Assembly: GCA_013350335.1 (NCBI GenBank)
Contig: CM023539.1
Location: 13,640,302 to 13,704,301 of the forward strand
Length of the DNA: 64,000 bases
Direction of reading: 5' to 3'
DNA from: Chimonanthus salicifolius
Taxonomy: Eukaryota > Streptophyta > Magnoliopsida > Laurales > Calycanthaceae
Shown here piece by piece: positions 45,938 through 58,392 of this stretch (the first letter of the stretch is position 1; every line of letters starts with the position of its first letter). The notes beneath the pieces are model-generated. The model had not been told where the DNA came from. It did not search any database and saw only the letters and a list, made by a program, of their open reading frames with translations. Both the position numbers and the translations under genes were made by a program.

Positions 45938-46273
45938 AATGTTACAAATATCGATGATAATTTCAAATTTACAACATTTTCATTGGCAAAATACCATTAC
46001 CATATTAATAACGTGTATTTATCGACACTGCAGTAAATTCTCAATAAAATCGCATTAAAAACACTACAAATGGTAAAATCATGATAAATTGCTTATTAAT
46101 TCTGGATAAATTCCTTATTTAATTAAAGTTTTCATTTATTACATTCTTATCATTTTTAGATATCATATTTTTTATGATATTTCCCATTAATTTCTCAATA
46201 AAAGTCCGAACATTTAAAAATAATCTCAATATTATCCGTCACGGTTAATGTCCCAACGATATCTGCGACAATG
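45938..46273. mobile_element. Mutator-like MITE in the ZIP promoter
   Basis: Ends AATGTTACAAATATCG and CATTGTCGCAGATATCG (reverse-complemented) match those of the 39357 MITE. It is also present in the promoter copy inside the hAT element, so it predates that capture. No clear TSD was found. Confidence 0.6.
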
Positions 46274-46479
46274 GTTATAGCAATCCATATTTTATGGATA
46301 CCAGGATAGGTTGGTATGTTTAATTTTGAGGTTGACTAATATGAGAAATATTTCCATTTAATATTTGAGCAACTCACCAATTCTTCTTGGAATGGAGAGA
46401 TCTGAGGTTCATTTGTCATTTAATCTCGAATCATTTGTCATTTAATCTCGAAGTCGTTCAGTTGGCAATTCTACTTAAA

Positions 46480-46489
46480 ATGACGACAC
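46480..46489 (+). promoter_or_regulatory. zinc-deficiency response element-like site (ZIP gene 2)
   Basis: ATGACGACAC differs at one base from the published ZDRE consensus RTGTCGACAY bound by plant bZIP19/23-type regulators. It lies about 190 bases upstream of the TATA box and is conserved in the third copy (61483-61492). Regulation by zinc status is an inference. Confidence 0.4.
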
Positions 46490-46668
46490 TATGTCTCCAC
46501 TCCTGCCTTAATTATAGGAGTAAGAGGTCAGGCGCCTTCAGACTTCACTAAATGTGCTCATAAACTCCTAAAACTAATACTGAGATGACCTCATGTTACT
46601 TAATCAAATGACTAATCTACCCTTTCCATCCTAAGTTCACTTCGACTTTCCCTTCGTTCTTTTGGGTC

Positions 46669-46676
46669 TATAAAAG
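46669..46676 (+). promoter_or_regulatory. TATA box of the complete ZIP gene
   Basis: TATAAAAG lies 97 bases upstream of the chosen ATG. A transcript start about 30 bases downstream would exclude the in-frame ATG at 46688. Confidence 0.7.
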
Positions 46677-46765
46677 CGTCTCCCAACATGGGATCCTTTC
46701 TCTATCTAGAATTCAAAACTTCTAAGTACTTTTTCTTCTTCATTTTCTCCTTACTGTCTCGCATC

Positions 46766-47380
46766 ATGAAGAGGCTTCAGAGTCATTTTGCAGCTCTTCT
46801 CTTCTACTCTCTCCTGCTTCCATCCATTGTCTCTGCAGATTGTGAATGCGAGACTGATAGAGAAGATCGTGATAAAACAAATGCTTTGCACTTGAAATTA
46901 ATAGCGATCGCTTCAATCCTCACAGCAAGTACGGTCGGTGTGTGTCTTCCTATTATGGGAAGGTCGATTGATGCCCTCCGACCCGAGAAAGACACGTTTT
47001 TCGTGATCAAGGCCTTCGCAGCCGGTGTAATACTGGCAACGGGCCTCATCCATGTGCTGCCGGATGCATTCCAAAGTCTAACATCCCCATGCCTGAAAGA
47101 GAACCCGTGGGGGAAGTTCCCTTTTGCGGGATTCATTGCCATGTTATCGGCTATTGGGACGTTGATGGTTGATACTTTTGCCACCGGTTATTATAAGCGA
47201 CAGCACTTCATTGGGAGCAAACAAGTGAGCGTTGAGAACGTTGACCAGGAGAGATCCGACGAGCATGCAAATCATATCCATATGCACACCCACGCAACAC
47301 ATGGGCATTCCCATGGTTCTGCAATCACGGCACAGGATTCATCCACTTCTGATCTTCTCCGGCACCGAGTCATATCACAG
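46766..47380 (+). CDS. ZIP family zinc/iron transporter, exon 1 of 3
   Basis: This gene encodes a 356-residue ZIP transporter: exons 46766-47380, 47474-47623 and 50952-51257, all GT-AG and phase 0. ZIP proteins move Zn2+, Fe2+ or Mn2+ into the cytosol across the plasma or an organelle membrane. Exon 1 (205 residues) has a signal peptide (about 1-25), helix 1 (about 43-65), helix 2 (about 78-100, with [18 protein letters not shown]), helix 3 (about 118-140) and the start of the variable cytosolic loop. That loop contains the His-rich metal-binding segment [18 protein letters not shown] (167-184). The start at MKRLQSH is chosen over the ATG at 46688 because it directly opens a signal peptide, is shared by the third copy, and fits the TATA position. 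It belongs to the IRT/ZIP1-type plant branch; substrate cannot be decided from sequence alone. Confidence 0.95.
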
Positions 47381-47473
47381 GTCGGCATGATCTTTGTATA
47401 TTGACGATTTGAATCGAGTTGTATTATTTTCCCTAGAGTTTCAGAATAATTTTTCCTGTAATGGTGTTCGCAG

Positions 47474-47623
47474 GTTTTGGAATTGGGTATAGTGGTTCAT
47501 TCTGTAATTATTGGAATATCGTTGGGTGCATCTCAAAGTCCATCCACAATAAAGCCTCTCGTTGTTGCGTTGAGCTTCCATCAATTCTTCGAGGGCATGG
47601 GACTGGGAGGATGTATAGTCCAG
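47474..47623 (+). CDS. ZIP transporter, exon 2 of 3
   Basis: Fifty codons encode residues 206-255, the core of the transport pathway. Helix 4 has the ZIP signature [10 protein letters not shown] with His214. Helix 5 has [14 protein letters not shown] with His241 and Glu245. These conserved polar residues line the metal site in ZIP proteins. Intron 1 (47381-47473) is 93 bases; its acceptor is TTCGCAG. The donor of intron 2 is CAG/GTATGTAA. Confidence 0.95.
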
Positions 47624-50600
47624 GTATGTAAATAAATTATTACAATTCCATCTTAATTTAAAAACTCAAAAAAAAAAAAAACCCGAGTCGGTGTAATTGA
47701 TTCAATTTGACAGGATTTTTAATTCAGAAAATATTTGTTAGCAACTATTTTTGTGAAATTGATTTCTTGATGATTCTTATTATTATTTTAAAAAAAAAAT
47801 CTATTGTTATTTTACCTTACTTAAGGTAAAATTTATATAAAAAATTTAAAAATTAGAGATTTTTTTTTAATGAAAATAGGAAGCAGTTCTGTCTAAACAC
47901 GCTTTAAGGGATTTTTAGGTTTATTTTAAAAGCTGAACTAAATTTATCTGACTTAATAGGATTTCTCTGAATTCTGAGTTTTCGAATACGAATTCCATCT
48001 ATTCCTCCTAATTTAATGGAAGACTGCTTATATCATTCATTTAAATATCATCTAATGCTCTTAATCTACTTGAATATTATATATATTTATTTCAATAAAG
48101 TGAGTTTCTAGACATATTTAAAAATTCGGTTAGACTCAATCAGAGTGAGTTCAATCGACTAAGAAATTAAACTGAGATTTTTATTTTTTTTAAATCTTGT
48201 ATAATCTGAACTTGACTCTAAGCACATAGTACAATAACGGATACCGTAATAATAATTACTTATTTCAGAAAATCGATTCAATTAAAGTACAGAAAAAAAT
48301 TTAGATTCTTTTTAGAAGTATTTTAATTATATTTGTGATCTCTTTCCATAAATTTGCATCATATATAAATATTCCCATGAGCTATGGAATTTTAAAGCCA
48401 TTTAAATGAGTATAAATTTCAACCAATACAACAGTAAAAAGCAGAATTATAGAAAGTGTTTAATTGTAAATATTTGAAAGATTATTGATTTGTGTATTGA
48501 TACTTTTTTACGGAGATTGATGACATTATCATAAATTTTTTCATTTTATTTTTTATTTTATCTTTAAAGTGAAGAATAAAATAGAAAAAAATTATCAAAA
48601 TTACATCACCTAATTCCATCTTTTATTTGATCAATGATCATTGAAATTCAAATGATTTATTCTATAAAGAAGTGAAATTGTATGTAAAACTAACTAGACT
48701 TTTTAGTAGTTTAAATTTCATTTACCTTTTTGGAATCACCGTGCAATTGACATTCAAAGAACTATAGCTGAATGGTAAAGTCGGATTGTTCCTAGTTCAT
48801 AATCAGTCTGAAACCCACCCAAATTTGTCATAAATAAATAGGATTGAACACATATGTTGTGGTTAGGACTTAAGGTGTATATCAACGGTCCGGCTCAAAC
48901 TTTTGCAAGAAACCTGTGAGAGTCCACCGGACTTATTTTTGGCTTGTTTAGTTATTATATGTGTGTACACTTGCGCTTGGGGTCAATTTTTTTTTTCCAA
49001 ATTAGATCGAGGACTGGCTCAAATTGAATATATATATATTCAATTATGAGCTAAAAGTGATCAAAGTTATAAAACTAAATTTTTGACCACTTCTTAGTGG
49101 TTAAAGTCATTAGGTATCCTTAAACATCATTAAGACAAATACCTTATGACTTTAAGTACTAAAATCAATTGGCTGGAGATTGAGTTTTGAGTTCAAATTT
49201 GGTCAACTTGTACCTCGTAATGTCCATTTTTCAATCTAAACAGTTATACTTTTAATGGTGTCAAATGGTTATGCTCCTGTTTAGTGTTTTCTAAATGGGT
49301 GGACTCGGGCTTAACCTATAAAGCCCAATGGACTTTGGGCAGGTTTGAGCTACCGCTGGATAAAAAATTCGGTCGAACCGGGATCTCGGCCGATATTGCA
49401 TATCGGCAAGATCTCGGCCGAATAGTTTCTCTCTCCACGGCCTTTTTTTTGGGAAAAACTTCTAAAAAGTTTACAGAAAATGCAGTTAATTATGTGCTCA
49501 TTGAAAATGTAATTTTTTTTTCATAAAATATCAGCCATTTACCTCTTTTAATATAATTTTGAAGTTACGATGTCGCGAATTTGTATAATTAGTAATAAAA
49601 TGATGAAATATTACAAAAGAAAAGTAGATAAACGAGGAAAAATTGTAAAAATAATTTCCAATGAATAGTTTAATGAGATAAAAAAAAAAAGGAAAAAATC
49701 ATAACTCTATATTACGCATACCACCATCATCCTCCCTATTTGTCTGGGGTCAATACAGCCAGAACCAAGAGAGAGTCGCCTAAGCTATTGCTGTCAAACT
49801 ATCCCCCTTTGAGTCTCTATTTTTCAGCCGACCTTATGGTTAAATAATCTTTTGTGCTACCTTTCCAATCAACTGTGGGCCCACTTCACCCACAAGATCA
49901 TCCATTGGTATTCATTATTTATTTCAGATGTTGAAAAAGAGAGTTGCATGTTCTTGGAAAAATAAACCTGCATGCAAGCCATGTAGTATAAATTATTTAT
50001 TTGAGATTTTGATAAAAGGAGTTGCATGCCATTGAAAAACGAAACCTGTATGCATGAATGCAAGCCATTGGAAAATGGTGCAAACATGCATGTATGCCCG
50101 TTGCAGACTTACAGCCTAAATTCTATTCAACTTCTTGTATTTTCTAAGTCTTTAACACCTAAGACTATTACACCAACTCTCATCTCTTACTAGATAGAAT
50201 TTACAATGAAGTTATTCTTCTTAAACAACTTTGCTTCTCCTTTTATATTAGTCCTTCTCCTTTTATTTTAGTCGTCTTTGGACCTCTCAATCCCTCTTCA
50301 TGTGAGAGATTTTTCTCAAATCAGGTGAGATAATGGCCACAACAGAACTCAAGTTTCTTATTTCTTTCCTACCACGTACTCCTTGCTACGACCTAAGGTG
50401 AGTCATGAGGAAAAAATACCAGATTTTTTTTTAATTAATTTTTCTTTTGGAAATTACAAAACAGAATACCATTTTTATAGTCATTTTTTCATTGATATCG
50501 CCCTTGAATTTTTAAAAAACCATTTTTCACCGATTATATTATATCGGCAAAATCTCACCGAGATGAGATGGGGCCTACAAACGAATTTTTTGTTTTTGAA

Positions 50601-50951
50601 AAATGAAAAATTCGCCCATTTTTTTACAGATTTGGTCGATATTCGGCCAAGATTCCGACCGATATATCAGTCATCTAAGTCTATATTCATTTATTTTATT
50701 TTCTTTATTTTTTTTTTTAAAAAAATACACCGACCGATATCTAGAAATATGGGCTGATATCAGGACCGAATATTCGGCCCAAAATTCGGTGATATCGGCC
50801 GACACTTTCTTCGTACAGCCGATTCGCACTGTATCTGCCTGCTGAGATTTCAATCCATGCCTGCCAGAGAGCATTGCCCGGCTCGGACCCAGCTCATGAA
50901 CACCCCTAGTCATATGCCATTTACGATTTAAATTTGTCATTTATTTTTCAG
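47624..50951 (+). other. intron 2 of the complete ZIP gene
   Basis: 3.3 kb, unusually long beside the 93-bp intron 1. Parts match the introns of the other two copies (48000-48640 with 62640-63200; 48620-49350 with 31140-31361 and 38859-39300). It contains the empty site of the minus-strand LTR element (48871-48875), the hAT relative (49356-50860) and the empty MITE site (50909-50917). The acceptor is TTTTTCAG. Confidence 0.85.
49356..50860. mobile_element. deleted relative of the TATCGGCCGATA hAT element
   Basis: The left part (49364-49670) aligns with 33225-33480 and the right part (50500-50850) with 36700-37115. The 160-bp array and middle are absent. The ends GCTGGATAAAAA and GCATGGATTGAAA (reverse-complemented) are similar. 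The uninterrupted site is seen at 39298-39312 (GAGCTGCCAGAGAG). The TSD is too decayed to read with confidence. Confidence 0.65.
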
Positions 50952-51257
50952 GCAAAATTCAAGGCATTGTCGACTGCTATTATGGTTGTATTTTTCTCCC
51001 TTACCACTCCTGTGGGTATTGCACTGGGCTTTGGAATATCATCTGTTTACAACGAAAACAGTCCGACGTCTTTGATTGTTCAAGGAGTTTTCAACTCTGC
51101 TTCATCTGGAATCTTGATATATATGGCACTTGTAGATCTTCTAGCATCTGATTTCATGAACCCTAGGATGCAAAACAGTGGAAAGTTACAATTCTGGGCA
51201 AATGTCTCTCTACTTCTAGGGGCTGGCCTTATGTCACTCATGGCTAAATGGGCTTGA
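50952..51257 (+). CDS. ZIP transporter, exon 3 of 3
   Basis: Encodes residues 256-356 plus TGA: helix 6 ([20 protein letters not shown]), helix 7 ([20 protein letters not shown]) and helix 8 ([20 protein letters not shown]), ending almost at the membrane face as in other plant ZIPs. The final Lys-Trp-Ala tail is typical. Total length of 356 matches the usual 340-360 of the family. The frame is intact, unlike the sister exon at 39798-40102. Confidence 0.95.
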   Translation, partial: AKFKALSTAIMVVFFSLTTPVGIALGFGISSVYNENSPTSLIVQGVFNSASSGILIYMALVDLLASDFMNPRMQNSGKLQFWANVSLLLGAGLMSLMAKWA

Positions 51258-52746
51258 ATGTATTTTATGTCTACTGTTATCATTTCCATTTTAATTTTAT
51301 TATTACACTTTTTACTTTGTTGAAATATATTTAGAGTTCTAATATTAATAGAGTTATTGTGTAATTAAGAGTCTAAATTGGATTTACCTCTAATTAAGAG
51401 GTGTATTTGATTTATAATTAGTTAAAAATTACAGTTTGAGTGTGATAGCTCTAGAGTCGGCTAGAGGCTATAAATACATGTAATAGCATAAGAATTTAAT
51501 TAATATTCACAGTATTATACTTTTTTACATACTTTCATGATGAATTAATTCTTATACATGTCGTATCCTCTAATTTCTACATAGATCAATAGAAATATTC
51601 TACCATTATACCGTTACATAGAAAGCATTTATTGAAAATTTTTTTTTAAGAAATAACATTAGGATATTTTGTTTAATTTTTGTTTTCTCTAATTTCGAGT
51701 TCCCTATCTTCCTCTCTCCCGAGTTCCATGTCTTTCTCTTTTTCCATATTATGCTTTTATAGACTTCACTCTTTTTTTTTTTTACTTTTTAGCATATTAT
51801 GCTGATCATTTCGTCAAGGATTGAATGTGTTTTCTCCAAATAATTGTAAAACTATTTATGCCAACAAGTACTAGCTAAGAGTCATCATTCTTGTCATAAC
51901 TTAAGCCATTTATTCCGTCAATCTAAAATTGACTTTTATATTTGAAATTGACAAATTATTTCTATATGCCAACCCTCTATCTAACATTCATAGGACTTAA
52001 ACCACAACCTTTAGACTATAACAAGAAGTCTCTTATCAGTTGAGTTATGGGTTCTTAATTAAGTACTCGCAAAGAGTGTTATGAATTTAGTGGCTATTTT
52101 TTTTTTGAATGAACAGTTGGTAAAATTTCATTCAGTGGCTATTTGAGGAATAGATTATATGATTATCATGCTACTAATCTCGTGTAATATGTTTCTTTGT
52201 TGTCTAGAAACCACATTCAAAAGTCAGTTGAAGGGTTTTTTTTTTTTTTCATTCGAAATGGAGATGACTTGAAGTCTTTAAAATTTACTATAACAACTAC
52301 ATATAGGCATAAGCTAAATTCTTAGTACATGTATCTTTATAAAAATTATATTTCAATCCTCTTTTTGCTTTATGTTAGTCAAAACTTACCAGTAAAGAAA
52401 AAAATTACGGGAATTACAAGCATTAATCTTTTAATGATAATGAAAGGTGCCAAATGCTATGGATAGAGAGTGACCCTTAGATCTTTGAGTTTGGCACAAA
52501 CGAAGGACTGCTTCTGTTTTATACTCTAAAAAAAGAATGACAACATTTTGCCAACACCATTGACTTAGTAATGTATCATCGATTATAGTTAATGTTAACA
52601 AAGACAATTATAATTAGTGATAAAATAGCTTCAAATGCTTAGATGAGCACATCATGTTAACAAAGCTAATCTATTTCTTATTCATTGACAACTACAGCGC
52701 ATTGATAGGCTGCTGGGTATCACCTTAGTCTAGGAGTTCTAGGAGT
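51258..52746. other. 3' flank of the complete ZIP gene
   Basis: Parallels 40103-40918 and 42071-42587. It includes the solo LTR at 51318. No gene is seen. Confidence 0.65.
51318..51529 (+). mobile_element. small copia-type solo LTR in the ZIP 3' flank
   Basis: 212 bp, starting TGTTGAAATA and ending TTTTTTACA, with a perfect TSD TACTT (51313-51317 and 51530-51534). The paralogous flank at 40159-40163 has the empty site. A TATA-like GGCTATAAATAC lies near 51466. It sits about 60 bases past the stop codon and could alter 3'-end formation (inference). Confidence 0.85.
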
Positions 52747-53074
52747 TAGAGGTGAAACAAAACCCAATCCGCTTACTAGAGAAATCAATGGGTTTGAGTT
52801 ATGTATTTGTATATCTCGAGTCAGATTGGGTTGAGAACAAAAAACCACCATGAAATTTGGGTCAGATTAGATTGAAATTTTTAAAATCAACCCGACCCAA
52901 ACCGACCCGAGTGCACCAAGTTATAGAACAACACTTGAGTTGAGTCGAATTAGAAATTTAGATTGGGTCGAGTTGAGTAATTGGAGTTGGATCGGGTCGG
53001 TTTCAATGAGTTTTGACATGAATTAGATTGGGTTTATTGAAACTCGACCATACCTAACTCGAGTTTCAACCCTA
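52747..53074. mobile_element. GGGTCGGG-rich MITE, duplicate of 42588-42920
   Basis: Same ends and position relative to the flanking text as the copy at 42588. Confidence 0.55.
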
Positions 53075-54409
53075 CTAAGAGTGAAAGTACCAGCAAAAAT
53101 ATTGTATATTATTTTTAGGCTAATCCAAATATCTAATACATTATAGCTGTATTATATATGACATATTTAGTCACACAGCGTTGATATTGGACTAATAATC
53201 ATTGAAAAGGTTGTATATCCTTAATATAATTTACATTTTTAATTTAAATATTTTTTAAGTTCATACAATCATGTATCATTAATATATTGCTAATATGAAA
53301 TGTATCATCAATATGTCGATATTTGACCGTATTAATTTCAAATTTTGACTCCTATCCTAGTCGGAATAAATACAGTGTTGGATGAAAATTACATGAAATA
53401 AATGAGTATTTGCCATCTAATATTGAGAGTTCATCATTGTTGGAGCAATGGAAATATAATTATCATAGAATTGAATAATTGAAAATAGGTGTGAATCTAA
53501 AACCTACTAGGCTCAATATGTAACGATTGACAGTCTTGATCAACAATATTCCACATGAAATTTTGTCCTTATTCACTTGGCTCTACCATCTATTTGCCGC
53601 CAACCCAACAAACTTCCACATCCAAAAGGGTTTTACAATATTACAAATGGTCCTTTTAGCATATTTTGGTATGATGGTCTCCAATAGGTAATGGTTCCCT
53701 TAAATCATTACATGACATCGATGGATGGAAGATAAAGAATGAAAGGGAATAAATCAATTAATAAAAATATACATTCTTTCATCAAATTAATTTTCCGTAC
53801 ATATGATGCTCTAAAAGATCTGAATATGTTAGTCTTAAAAAAATCAATTCCACCTTCATTCCACTTCAATAAAAGAAAAAATTATTACTATTTCAAAAAT
53901 AATTTACTTTTACATATCCTTTTGTATTGGTAGAGTCTTTCTTTCTATCTATTTGTATTTGTTTTACAATTTCTTAGTGAACAAATGCCTGTGCACGACC
54001 TAAGGTTGGCATTCAATGGAAATATTTGCTTGAGCTTTAGTTGGCTCAATGGCGAATATTGAGAAGAATGGACAGACTTTTAGTTAAAAAGGCTTACTTT
54101 TGCAATGAACGGCTTCAACTTCTTTACTATGAAGCCTAGTGTTGGACTTCATCTCCCAATCTATTTTTACAGGGTGGCCGGACTTTATTCGTGCATCCAA
54201 TGTCACTGTCTTACTTTCAGGTGGTAGGGTAATTATAATTATATTTAAGTAATAAAATTATATTTTTAAATCTAAAAAATTTCGACACTTGAAATTATTT
54301 TTATCTCTAAATTTTGTTACTTTTAGAAACATGTCTCGATTGATTTGATTGAATTATCTCCTGTAAATTAATAATCTATACACATTATTTAGTGATCATT
54401 TTTCTCTAT
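53075..54409. other. duplicated intergenic region
   Basis: Parallels 42921-44990, and from about 53920 also 57740-58330. No gene is seen. Confidence 0.65.
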
Positions 54410-54417
54410 ATTCTACA

Positions 54418-54733
54418 GTGTAGATAATAATCTCAGTCGATACGATAAGTGTCAGACATACATACATGATATCAGCTGATATATCGGCGATATATATCGG
54501 CCAAAATCAGCCAATATTATTAAATATCGCTGGTTTTAAATTTTGATTCGTTTGTAGGCCTGGCCGGTTGGGCCGATATATTTTCGATTTTAATATTTTT
54601 TCAAAAACAAAACTTCTTCCAGTTTTTATTTTTTTAATTCAGAAAAAAATAGTTATTATTTTGAAAAAATAAGAGAGAATCGTATCACTGAGATATCAGC
54701 CGATATCTCGGCCAGAACGATATTATTACCCAT
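54418..54733. mobile_element. short hAT-like MITE with TATCGG words
   Basis: 316 bp with an 8-bp TSD carrying one mismatch (ATTCTACA 54410-54417, GTTCTACA 54734-54741). The ends resemble each other inverted (AGATAATAATCTC versus GGTAATAATATCG). The interior has ATATCGGCCAAAATC-type words. Paralogous empty sites lie near 44995 and 58340. Confidence 0.65.
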
Positions 54734-55053
54734 GTTCTACACCATTAAATATTTTGTCTTTAGAATATAAGATTATATTATTATCATTATTAATATTTTT
54801 ATTTGTCAAAATTTTATTTATTTACTGTCCTTAATTCATAACCTAATATCCCATGGATTATTATGGTTTAAGATTATTACGGTGTCTCCCTCTTTCGTAC
54901 AGTATCATCTCTGCTTGCTTTTGAAGATGCTTTCAAAGACATTGAACGAGTCGAGACTTGCGAACACTAGAATTCCTGTTTGGTCACAATCATAAAGGAA
55001 CTCTACGACTTAAAAAAGCACATACCCACCGACATCATTTTAGGGATATTATT

Positions 55054-56468
55054 GGATGGTCATTCTAACGTGAACAAAATCTTTTAAGTGATTTGGATTT
55101 TTGTAGATTTTTTATTTTACTCTCTATGGCTCTATGCGTCTATATCAAAAATATATAAAAAAAAAACTTTTAGCTCGAATTTTTAAACAATATTGTTTCT
55201 GAACTGATTTCTAAAAAAAAGTATCAAACTTCATCTAATCTCTAAATTTTATAAATTCTGGGACTTATTTTAAGTGAAAAATATATAGTTTTAGACTTTA
55301 AAAATTGTCTTCAAATAATTTAAGAAAAATAGTTTTCCTTTTTAATTTATTGCAGATGATTTTTTAAATTCAAAATTATATACTTATCACTTAAAATCAG
55401 TTCAAGAGTTCATAAAATTTAACGTAGATACCTTATTCATAGAAATCGACCGAGAAATTATCTGATTTAAAAACCCAAGACAAGCACGGAAAACCCAAAC
55501 ATTACAGTTGGTACAGTTCATCTCCTATTTCCTGATTTACTGTTCTCTGTGCGTGCCGAGCACTAAAAATGGGTGAAACTTTAGGGTGAGGCCAGGTGAA
55601 ATGAAATTGATGAGTGGGGGAAGATGTAAGGTGAAACTTGGAATCCAATAAGTGACTTGCATGGTCTCTACAAAAAGGAGTGTATGTGAGGCCATGTCTT
55701 AGCCATTGATTTCATCATATGGTTACTGTTGTTTGGAAACAGGCTGACAGAGAAGAGATTGGGATGGGGCTCGTGGACTCCATTCATCCAAAAATGTCAC
55801 TTCTTTCTTTTAGAATATGAATCAAATGAAAGCAACTAATTATGTAAAGGGCTTTGCTGAGAATGATGATGATTCACAGAGACAGTAAATGGAGTTTATT
55901 TCCATTTGGTGAGAGACTTTTACCCCCTTGGGAGAAGTTGGTATTGATTTCCTCCCACACCCCATACACAGGTGATACCGTGAATGGTCTGATAGATTCA
56001 AATAGACTCGTTGAACCTGAACCTGCTCGCCATTTTGGTTGTTCGTGTATTTGATTCGGATTTTTAGATGAGACCGTTTTTCGACTAATTTTTATGAACA
56101 ATGTATCAAATTTCATCTACTATGAATTTTATGAATTTCGAGACTGATTTTAAGTGATAAGTGTATAGTTTTTTATTTCAAAAATTATCTCCAAAAAATT
56201 AAGAGGGAAGAATATTTTTCCTAAATTTGTTGGAAATGATTTTTTTAATTCAAAACTATACCCTTTTCATTTAAAATCAGTACCGGAATTCATAAAATTT
56301 AGAGTAGATGAATTTTGATATCTTGAAATCGGTCAACAAACGGCATTGTTTGAAAATCTGAACTAAAAGTTTTTTTATATTTTTGTTACGGATGTGTGGA
56401 GGGTAAAATAGAAAATCCACAACCCGTGTCACTTAAAAGATTTTTAGCCCGTGTTAGAATGGCCACCC
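55054..56468. mobile_element. Mutator-like element with long TIRs (Pack-MULE candidate)
   Basis: 1415 bp. The left end GGATGGTCATTCTAAC and right end GGGTGGCCATTCTAAC (reverse-complemented) open inverted repeats that can be followed by eye for about 400 bases (55054-55470 and 56060-56468). Flanks share ATATTATT (55046-55053 and 56469-56476). Between the TIRs lie about 590 bases of non-repetitive, GC-richer DNA without a transposase. The paralogous text near 45240 and 59140 lacks the insert. Confidence 0.75.
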
Positions 56469-56476
56469 ATATTATT

Positions 56477-57740
56477 ATATTATTGGCTATTACTAGTTTT
56501 AAAGTTTTGAGTTTTTATTAAAATTTTATCAAGAAAATATTAAAAATTATGAAATATATAATAATAAATATAAATTTAAAATTGAAACGACCACTAATAA
56601 ATTTACCATTCAGGTACAATTATACTACAAAAACGAAATTGTTTTAGTAATTACTTAAAAAACAAAATATAATTTATAATCTAATATTTTTAAATCATAA
56701 AAATTCATCCAATATCTATAAATTCATTGATAAATAACATTATCAGTTGAAATATAGATTTAATAATAGAAGCTGCTATTTTCTTCTCATAACTTTATAT
56801 AATAGTATTAAAGGTTATATATAACAAATAATGTGAAATATATTCATTTAATCTATTTAAAAGTTTTTATTTTAAAATATATATCTTAAATGAGTCCATA
56901 AATATTGGCAGGTGAATTTTAACACATATTTCAAGGTCTTTTTACGTGAAAAATTTTGTTTTTATGTTCAGCCATTCATTTTTATCACCTTTAGATAAAT
57001 AAAATATATTTAAAAATAAAAATTTATACTTAAGTAGATTTAATAAATATATTTAGGTAGCTTAGATTACACATGATATTTGTACTTATTTATGAGCTCT
57101 ACAAAATGGCCACATCTAGGGTCCAAATATCGGCCGATATGATACGCTTTTAAAACCTTATTATATCGGCCGATATGATTCTCATCGATTGATACCGTTT
57201 TGTCTACCCCAAGGCCTAGTAGTAGGGAAAAAAAACGCCATATCCTTCCTCACCTTGAAGACCCATAATACAGAAATGACAATTCTACCCTCATTCAGCT
57301 AAGCTGCCAGTCTATATCATATGGTGAGGTAATAATGATAATAAGAAAGATGATGACAATGATTATGAACTTAAAGTAAAATTATAAAAATGATTTACAA
57401 AATAATAAATAATTTCATACATATCTATGTAAAAAAAAGTCAAAGCACCTATTTAGCATAAAAAAATTGAGTAGAATATCAATAGAATTGTAAAATGAAG
57501 TTAAGATTAGATACTTTAGAATAAGAGCAAATCTCAAGTAGATGTACCTGCAAAAGGTTAATAACCTACGCAATAGTTATACGTTATTATTGTGCAGACC
57601 TATATCCGGAGCCCGACAAATGGGTATAGATACCTTAGTCTTAAAAAAAATATCAATTTCATATACGCTGAATAAAAGACTTTAGTAAAAAATGGCTAAT
57701 TGTTACTATTTCAAAAATAAAGTACTTTTGCATATCCATT
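56477..57740. other. intergenic region, part of a local duplication
   Basis: Parallels 59150-60330: TACAATTATACTACAAAAA and GCCATTCATTTTTATCACC occur in both. A small insert with two TATCGGCCGATATGAT words (about 57125-57215) is absent from the duplicate near 59795. No gene is seen. Confidence 0.6.
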
Positions 57741-58392
57741 TTGTATTCGTAGACTCTTTCTTTCTATCTATTTGTATTATTTTACAATTTCTTAGTGAAC
57801 AAATGCCTATGCACGACCTAAGGTTGGCATTCAATGGAAATATTTGGTTGAGCTTTAGTTGGCTCAATGGCGAATATTGAGATTTGAGAAGAATGGAAAG
57901 ACTTTCAATAAAAAGGAATACTTTTGCAATGAAGGATTTTACTCCACACATTGGGTATATGTTGTATTTCTCTTGTTAAACAAATCCACCAATCCACTTT
58001 TTTACCATTAAACCTTAGTGTTGGACTGCATCACCCAATCTATTTTTATAGAATGGCCACTACTTTATTGGTGCATCCAATATCATTGACATTCTTTTAC
58101 GTGATAGGGTTTATTTTTAATATAATATTTTAAAAATTAATTTTATTTAATTAATAAATTTATTTTTTAAATCTACAAAATTTCAACAATTCAAATTATT
58201 TTATCTTTTAATTTTGTTATTTGAAAAACACGTTTTGATTGATTTAATTAAATGATCTCCTGTAACCTAAACTCTTATAAAAGACTTATTTAATTATACT
58301 TCTATACATACACCTGTCATTTAGCGATCATTTTTCTTTAAATTATACACCACAAAACATTGTCTTTAGAACATAAGATTATATTGTTTATA
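57741..58392. other. third copy of the intergenic repeat block
   Basis: Parallels 53920-54410 and 43780-44250: CAATTTCTTAGTGAACAAAT then GGTTGGCATTCAATGGAAAT. No gene is seen. Confidence 0.6.

Noticed and set aside
46688..46765. Upstream in-frame ATG as the ZIP start
   Set aside because: It lies 12 bases past the TATA box, probably upstream of the transcript start, and the added residues are not conserved in the paralog.
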